A DNA stretch of 10,947 bases, taken from positions 1 through 10,947 of the forward strand of contig CAZNER010000068.1 of assembly GCA_964572065.1 (NCBI GenBank). The letters run 5' to 3'. The position numbers were made by a program, and so were the translations under genes. This stretch comes from CAZNER01 sp964572065. Lineage in GTDB: Bacteria; Patescibacteriota; Dojkabacteria; JAHIVN01. The notes below the pieces were generated by a model that made no database searches, was not told where the DNA came from, and saw only the letters and a program-made list of their open reading frames with translations. This document shows positions 7,201-10,947 of this stretch, in pieces. Within the stretch, counting starts at the first letter, position 1; the number at the start of each line of letters is the position of its first letter.

Positions 7201-8843
7201 CAATGGGTTGTAGTTTTGACCATTCGATACATACAGCGGCTCATCCTGAATTAAAAGCTTACTTTCCATATTTTGGATCTTTAATATTTGATTACTCTTA
7301 TCTTGATATACAGCAACAAGCTATATCTCCTGATACCACAGATTTACCTTTATGTGAAAACGCGGATGATGATACTATTATTTGTTTCTGTGAACCTGGA
7401 GATATTGATCCTTTAGCTGAATATTTGATAAGAGTAGGAATTTTAGATAAAACTGAAGCTAAACTTGCTGGCATCGATGATGAAGAATATCAAAATATAG
7501 AAAATGAAGGAGATGTTGGTCCTTCTGATGAAGAAGAAAATGATGATAGTGATGGGGATGAAGATAGTGGTTTTGTTCCTGACATTGATAGTGGCTTATG
7601 GGAAGTACTTAAATATGTAAGTGATAGTGTAAAAGAACAAACTGGTCATTGTATTCCTGCAGCTATGATAGCTTCGATTATGTCAATAGAAACTAATACA
7701 AATTATACTAAGAGTCAGATAAATACAAAAATTCCTGATCCAAGCAGTAATTCAGAATGGTGCAGTAGAATAAATGAAGCTTGTACTGGTAGAAATACTA
7801 GTGCAGAAGCAAGTGATGAAGTAATTTCAAGTGAATTATCACAGATTACGAGTCATGTAAACTGCAGTAAACCAATACCTGAATCGGCAAGCCAAGAATG
7901 TAAGGATGTAAGAACAGTTGTAGATGATTTAACAATGGGATGTTGTGATGTAAGAGGACCGATGCAGTTCGATGTAAATACCTGGTTAGGATATAAAGAT
8001 CAAGTAGAACCAATTAGTCTTGATGTCTTAGAGCATTTCGGATTTGATACTTCCAATTATAATGAAGCAGACAGAGTTAGACTAATAGATGCAATAGTTG
8101 CTGCAGCTCTTAAATTGAGAGCAGGCTGTTCAGATTGGGAAAGTAATGAAGAGTATACTGTTCGATATAAAGCAGGATGTTATGTTGGGGGTTGTAATAC
8201 ACAATCAAGCTACGCAAATTCAGCATGGGCAAGATATAAAGAATTTAAAGGAATTGATTGGAATGAAAATGATTGGGATGATTCGGATATAGATGGTGGT
8301 GTAAATGGTCAATGTACAGGTACAAATATGCCGTTAAACTTACCTTTTGACGAATCAATAAATAATATGATAATGATACAAGGTTGGTATAATAGTAGTA
8401 GTACTCATGCAAGAATACCTGCAAATGATTTTAGTGATGGTGTTGGACAATGGAAGGTTATAGCTTCAAGAGGAGGAGTAATAGCTGAAATAAAAGAAGA
8501 TAGTGCTATAGGAGGAGGAAGTGTTGATTGTGATAAATCAAATTATGTTTCAGTATATCATCCTGACTATGGACTTTATACACATTATGTACATCTTACA
8601 TACAACTCCGTACCAGATTATTTATATGTAGGTAAAGAGATTGAAAGAGGTCAATTATTAGGAATTTCAGGAAGTACAGGCTGTTCTAGTGGAGATCATC
8701 TACACTTTAATGTTTCTACGACTCCATATTGGAATAGTAATTACTCTCCTAAATATTGTTTTGTTGAATATCCTGATACAAATTGGAGAGAAACACAATA
8801 TTTAATGGTTAAGTCACAGAATAAATTAATTGAAAATGAATAA
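4209..8843 (+). CDS. Large anchored multidomain cell-wall hydrolase (GH-like, CBM-like, transglycosylase-like, M23-like)
   Basis: This is a 1544-residue exported protein. Residues 1-17 are basic and ~18-36 form one membrane helix without a clear cleavage site, so it is probably anchored with the rest outside. Residues ~58-305 look like a clan-A TIM-barrel glycoside hydrolase: GHNEP (166-170, E169 as likely acid/base) and LYITETG (266-272, E270 as likely nucleophile). Residues ~340-490 and 535-720 are unassigned Cys-containing regions separated by an amphipathic helix (~512-534). A GGGGGGSSS linker (722-730) leads to a beta-rich carbohydrate-binding-like domain (~732-964). An acidic linker (1107-1119) precedes a lytic-transglycosylase-like domain (~1127-1350; IASIMSIE with E1161, and GPMQF at 1250-1254). 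Residues ~1370-1535 resemble an M23 metallopeptidase (H1400, D1407, YTHYVHL with H1462, HLH 1497-1499). The H1400-D1407 spacing is longer than the usual HxxxD. Nearly forty cysteines suggest disulfides. Domain calls rest on motifs; the substrate is inferred to be peptidoglycan or another surface glycan. Confidence 0.88.
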   Translation: MKLKEIIKKNDKLTHLLNFPVFIFIMIILVAFVSFWGRKITTSQESVSDSSINCSKTGVNPGNFPGDTNQANEVFGKMQDIGLSWYQGLIEGPGDEQKVADAINTAKNYDINIILRICWGSKSEPSVWEEDTWHCGFIDEHASKYVNSLKQISDLTGGAEFWAIAGHNEPNALEKIDVNKERDFMEGVIDGVKDYSNIHLLSPIMDLHARSAGAVEFKIYLNNLNKNGRLSELYGIAGNTYEFPTSDDTLEARIKAFQKDFGDYDLYITETGIREGASFDSFKSNYRWALQQDRVKAILFYKPQGLLGDGEGLTVEEINTIIPECGSDPRESLINECAFEDYPLEPCEEGGNPGHLGMGRGLVLEYERHAEETWSAEWIATAQIENLPAFSYFASNSYKGDENADYPSQSVNLNRLSTGCVYNSLSNETICYDSTIQVEGYGLITTGEGGILARPEYHEGSGILTSVMGDYSDYTAPLRIPRQFIIEQDEVEFPETSISTEIETEEGSEGNFLTNLLEGLKNFLKNLFGFGDRLTEKHCIGHDFEIDGLWEENSTSGQETVIGEGNYDYDLESFIQHSALANTLKGGHCDSEGDTCKILPMALESCNPCTDFYEQVPDEPGNPNTTYHDGDFLYSECDRIDWETGEILDRAGLINCINGHSLLVRHHIPPRGFELGGAAYILETYWKKLQMLTTDRRICHNKNIGIEVDVQGYLYDKIDDCGGGGGGSSSCGGTNLVKNSDFSWGTRKPPQTEKQQWGATPVYWFPWWNPSPPGDADNILSTEINVIADGISDDRGSDGHYAHIFTPEYAQRMDAGIFQEIWFGDENGNTITIPAGATINITARGQGNNSYVGESNADYIVNSEFQLSYGVKYGGAIDSLAASGPSEENFQFSSFNSLQHINSGSQNHDGSGPPGFIDLEGNYTLTQSTDKISIFLQGVDTNGSSTSSNKLQSFWDNMCVSLPEYPEVVNISPEEQAEAYPWEGDDDSGYCEPDSPFTMGCSFDHSIHTAAHPELKAYFPYFGSLIFDYSYLDIQQQAISPDTTDLPLCENADDDTIICFCEPGDIDPLAEYLIRVGILDKTEAKLAGIDDEEYQNIENEGDVGPSDEEENDDSDGDEDSGFVPDIDSGLWEVLKYVSDSVKEQTGHCIPAAMIASIMSIETNTNYTKSQINTKIPDPSSNSEWCSRINEACTGRNTSAEASDEVISSELSQITSHVNCSKPIPESASQECKDVRTVVDDLTMGCCDVRGPMQFDVNTWLGYKDQVEPISLDVLEHFGFDTSNYNEADRVRLIDAIVAAALKLRAGCSDWESNEEYTVRYKAGCYVGGCNTQSSYANSAWARYKEFKGIDWNENDWDDSDIDGGVNGQCTGTNMPLNLPFDESINNMIMIQGWYNSSSTHARIPANDFSDGVGQWKVIASRGGVIAEIKEDSAIGGGSVDCDKSNYVSVYHPDYGLYTHYVHLTYNSVPDYLYVGKEIERGQLLGISGSTGCSSGDHLHFNVSTTPYWNSNYSPKYCFVEYPDTNWRETQYLMVKSQNKLIENE

Positions 8844-9057
8844 AAAGTTTACATTAATCAAAACTAAGGATATATTTTATTTATTAGTAATTATATTTTT
8901 ATTGATAATAATTATTTCTCAGATTTTCAGTATTATTAAAAATAATAACACTAAAGACTTTAGTGAAAATATTGATAATGAAATAGAAGAGATTGAATAC
9001 AATGATTACAATTCAAGACAGTTAAGACCCGATGAAGTTGAAGAAATTTATGAATAA
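8836..9057 (+). CDS. Small single-pass membrane protein
   Basis: The protein has 73 residues from the ATG at 8836. An in-frame TTG at 8830 would add two residues, but ATG is preferred. The start overlaps the last 8 nt of the large hydrolase gene, which implies translational coupling. Layout: a basic N-terminus (MNKKFTLIKTKD), one hydrophobic helix (~13-36, rich in Ile and Leu), then an Asn/Glu-rich tail ending in RPDEVEEIYE. The tail is acidic and probably faces outside if the lysines stay in the cytoplasm. No family is recognised. Its position suggests an accessory, chaperone or anchoring partner of the hydrolase, but nothing in the sequence proves that. Confidence 0.7.
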   Translation: MNKKFTLIKTKDIFYLLVIIFLLIIIISQIFSIIKNNNTKDFSENIDNEIEEIEYNDYNSRQLRPDEVEEIYE

Positions 9058-9078
9058 TTAATTAAGATATTACTTATA

Positions 9079-9420
9079 ATGAATAAATACTATAAATATA
9101 TAATAATAATTGAAATAATAATATTAACAGTATTAATATTTATTGGGCGTAAGCAGGATAAAGAAAATGAAGAAACTAGCGGTCAAGATATACAAGTCGA
9201 AGAGCTTCCTTCTATATTTACTATTTTGCCATATGAAGAAGAAAGTATAGCAATTTACTATTATGAAGCTTCCTATACATTTGAAATCGAAATAAACAGT
9301 TATCCTTATAAAAGAAATTTAGAATATGCTCTATCAATTCTTCATGATTATAAAGAAACAAAAGATTTTACAGAAGATGATGTTAGAATTGTTACACCTT
9401 CGTTTATGTATTCAGAATAA
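9079..9420 (+). CDS. Small single-pass membrane protein, acidic extracytoplasmic domain
   Basis: This 113-residue protein begins 21 nt after the preceding small ORF, in the same orientation, and is probably in the same operon. A short basic start (MNKYYKY) is followed by a very Ile-rich helix (~8-23) and then GRKQDKENEE. The rest, about 85 residues, is acidic and rich in Tyr and Glu (for example SIAIYYYEASYTFEIEI at 57-73), with predicted alternating strands and a helical segment (NLEYALSILHDYKE). The topology matches that of the previous gene and of the large hydrolase. No family is recognised. The stop lies 5 nt from the 3' end of the convergent tRNA gene. Confidence 0.7.
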   Translation: MNKYYKYIIIIEIIILTVLIFIGRKQDKENEETSGQDIQVEELPSIFTILPYEEESIAIYYYEASYTFEIEINSYPYKRNLEYALSILHDYKETKDFTEDDVRIVTPSFMYSE

Positions 9421-9425
9421 TAAAA

Positions 9426-9509
9426 TGCTAGAGGAGGGAGTCGAACCCTCACGCTCATATGAGCACGTGGTTCTAAGCCACGCCTGTCTACCGGTTCCAG
9501 CACTCTAGC
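9426..9509 (-). tRNA. tRNA-Leu, anticodon UAG
   Basis: An 84-nt class II tRNA. On the minus strand the acceptor arms GCTAGAG and CTCTAGC pair over 7 bp with discriminator A. The D arm is CTG/CAG around a loop containing GGTAGA. The anticodon arm is CGTGG-CTTAGAA-CCACG, giving anticodon UAG. A long variable arm GCTC-ATAT-GAGC and a T arm GAGGG-TTCGACT-CCCTC complete the fold. The long variable arm and discriminator A fit leucine. CCA is not encoded; the next bases are TTTTA, so CCA must be added by the nucleotidyltransferase. It reads CUA and, by wobble, possibly the other CUN codons. Confidence 0.97.
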
Positions 9510-9523
9510 TAAGTTATTTTATA

Positions 9524-9532
9524 ATTATACCA
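9524..9532 (-). promoter_or_regulatory. Putative extended -10 promoter of tRNA-Leu
   Basis: On the minus strand TGGTATAAT (9532-9524) fits the extended -10 form TGnTATAAT. It lies 14 nt upstream of the mature tRNA 5' end at 9509, leaving a short 5' leader for RNase P. No good -35 hexamer is seen, which is common when the extended -10 is present. Confidence 0.55.
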
Positions 9533-9566
9533 TCGTAAATTAATCCTGACTATATAAAAATTGTAT

Positions 9567-9596
9567 TTGGATTTAAAAAAGCAACAATTGTATAAT
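9567..9596 (+). promoter_or_regulatory. Putative mutS promoter
   Basis: TTGGAT (9567-9572), an 18-nt spacer and a perfect TATAAT (9591-9596) precede mutS. The predicted start near 9603 gives a leader of about 20 nt with no Shine-Dalgarno sequence before the ATG at 9623. It shares a 113-bp intergenic region with the tRNA-Leu promoter on the other strand. Confidence 0.5.
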
Positions 9597-9622
9597 AAAT
9601 TATATAAAAAAATACTAATAAA

Positions 9623-10947
9623 ATGGCAACACCAATGTATAAACAATATAATAAATTAAAGAAAAAATACGAGGATTGTATTTTATTATTTAGATTAGGT
9701 GATTTTTATGAGTGTTTTGATAATGACGCAAAAATTATATCAAAAGTACTTAGTATCGTATTAACAAGTAGAGGTAAAGGAGAAAATAGCAGACCTATGG
9801 CTGGTATCCCCCATCATGCTTTAGAAAACTATTTCCCTAAACTGATTAAAGCAGGATATAAAGTAGCTATTGCCGAGCAGTTGGAAAAACCACAGAAAGG
9901 TAAAAAAATAGTTGAAAGAGATGTAGTAAAAATAATTTCTCCAGGTACTATAACGTCCGATAAATCACTAGATCAGAATAAAAACAACTTTATAGCTTCA
10001 ATTTCAAAAATTAAATCTAATAATAATAAAATATATGGTCTTGCTGTATGTGATTTAACAACAGGTGAATTTTTTATAAGTGATTTCTATATTGATAGTA
10101 ATGAAAACTATGATAATTTATTTACCGAATTGTACAGAATTAAACCACCTGAAATATTATTATCAAAGAATATTAAATCAAAAATAAGGAATAAACTTAA
10201 ATTTGGTAGAATCCAAGAAATTGAAGAATATGAGTTTAATTACAAAGATAATTATGACACATTAATAGAACATTTTAATGTTAAAAATTTGAAAGGTTTT
10301 GGAATCGAAAAATCTATATCAGGAATTATTTCTGCTGGAGTATTACTAAAATATCTTATCAATACACAAAAAGCACCCCTATTACATATAAATAAAATTT
10401 ATTATAAAAAGACATCTAATTATATGATTTTAGATAATGATACTATTAGAAGTTTAGAATTAGTTAACCCTATTAAAGAAGACAATAAATCAACTTTGCT
10501 AAATACATTAGATAAATGTTTGACACCAATGGGTAAAAGGAAATTGTATAATTGGGTAATTTCTCCTTTAATAAATCATGATGAAATTCAAGATAGATTA
10601 GATGGGGTAGAGAAGTTATATTTAAGTTCAATAAACTTAGAAAAAATAAGGTCAATTTTAGATGAAATATTTGATATAGAAAGAATACTGGGAAAAATTG
10701 GAACCGAAAGTGTTAATGCAAGAGATCTATTAGCTTTAAAACAATCACTAATAAGGGTAAATTCTATTTCTAAAAAAATCTCTAAATTTAATTCTAGAAT
10801 AATAAAAGATATATATAATTATATAAAGACTACAAAAGAAAATAATGAAATTATTGAGTTGTTGGAACAATCTATTTTTGATGATCCTCCTACAACAATA
10901 ATGGAAGGTGGAATAATAAAAGAAGACTTTAATAAGGAATTAAAACA
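9623..10947 (+). CDS. mutS: DNA mismatch repair protein MutS, 5' part (runs off right edge)
   Basis: 441 codons are visible. The protein recognises mismatches and small loops and starts mismatch repair through its ATPase. The start MATPMYKQYNKLKKKYEDCI is typical of MutS1. The mismatch-contacting F-x-E motif is in GDFYE (F28 and E30). Domain I continues through PMAGIPHHALENYFPKLI and VAIAEQLEKP to ISPGTITSD near residue 106-114. The connector domain follows (about 120-240). The core begins with MILDNDTIRSLEL (~267) and TPMGKRKLYNWVISPL (~304-319), both standard landmarks. The clamp region is entered at the edge, and the ATPase domain lies beyond the window. The F-x-E motif and domain I distinguish it from MutS2. 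The coding sequence looks intact. Confidence 0.95.
   Translation, partial: MATPMYKQYNKLKKKYEDCILLFRLGDFYECFDNDAKIISKVLSIVLTSRGKGENSRPMAGIPHHALENYFPKLIKAGYKVAIAEQLEKPQKGKKIVERDVVKIISPGTITSDKSLDQNKNNFIASISKIKSNNNKIYGLAVCDLTTGEFFISDFYIDSNENYDNLFTELYRIKPPEILLSKNIKSKIRNKLKFGRIQEIEEYEFNYKDNYDTLIEHFNVKNLKGFGIEKSISGIISAGVLLKYLINTQKAPLLHINKIYYKKTSNYMILDNDTIRSLELVNPIKEDNKSTLLNTLDKCLTPMGKRKLYNWVISPLINHDEIQDRLDGVEKLYLSSINLEKIRSILDEIFDIERILGKIGTESVNARDLLALKQSLIRVNSISKKISKFNSRIIKDIYNYIKTTKENNEIIELLEQSIFDDPPTTIMEGGIIKEDFNKELK

Noticed and set aside
8830..8835. TTG start for the 73-residue membrane protein
   Set aside because: An ATG two codons downstream gives the same protein and matches the ATG starts of the other genes.
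9326..9508. Plus-strand 60-codon frame covering the end of the last operon gene and the tRNA
   Set aside because: Its second half is the complement of a well-formed tRNA-Leu and its first half is another frame of the membrane gene.
1..10947. CRISPR array, insertion sequence, integrase or att site next to the tRNA
   Set aside because: No regularly spaced repeats, no transposase or integrase motif and no direct copy of the tRNA 3' end were seen.

Overview
The window is strongly AT-rich (roughly 70% A+T by eye) and reads with the standard bacterial code. Genes are compact, and no convincing Shine-Dalgarno sequence precedes any start codon. Several starts instead sit 9-10 nt after a -10-like hexamer, which suggests leaderless mRNAs. 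Together with a very large anchored, Cys-rich cell-wall hydrolase, this looks most like a candidate-phyla-radiation (Patescibacteria) genome. That placement is inference only: no rRNA or ribosomal protein gene is present to confirm it.

Layout, left to right. (1) Positions 1-2394, minus strand: two tandem paralogous radical SAM proteins with a cobalamin-binding-like N-terminal domain. The upstream copy (886-2394) is complete. The downstream copy (878 to the left edge) loses its 3' part at the window border. (2) Positions 2395-2497: a divergent promoter region. (3) Positions 2498-3799, plus strand: rarA/mgsA, a AAA+ replication-recombination ATPase, split into an ATPase-domain ORF and a C-terminal-domain ORF in the same frame, with three stop codons in the junction. 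(4) Positions 3800-4208: 409 bp with no confident gene. (5) Positions 4209-9420, plus strand: a likely operon with a 1544-residue anchored surface protein and two small single-pass membrane proteins. The large protein combines a TIM-barrel glycoside hydrolase-like domain, a carbohydrate-binding-like beta domain, a lytic-transglycosylase-like domain and an M23-like metallopeptidase domain. (6) Positions 9426-9509, minus strand: tRNA-Leu(UAG), convergent with the operon. (7) Position 9623 to the right edge, plus strand: the N-terminal 441 residues of MutS.

How the genes fit together: RarA and MutS are housekeeping genome-maintenance genes flanking the region. The middle operon looks like an envelope module able to act on glycan strands and peptide cross-links of a cell wall, either its own or that of another cell. 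The radical SAM pair is a separate, divergently transcribed unit of unknown substrate. The most notable points are the four-activity surface hydrolase with its two small membrane partners, the split rarA, and the tandem radical SAM duplication.
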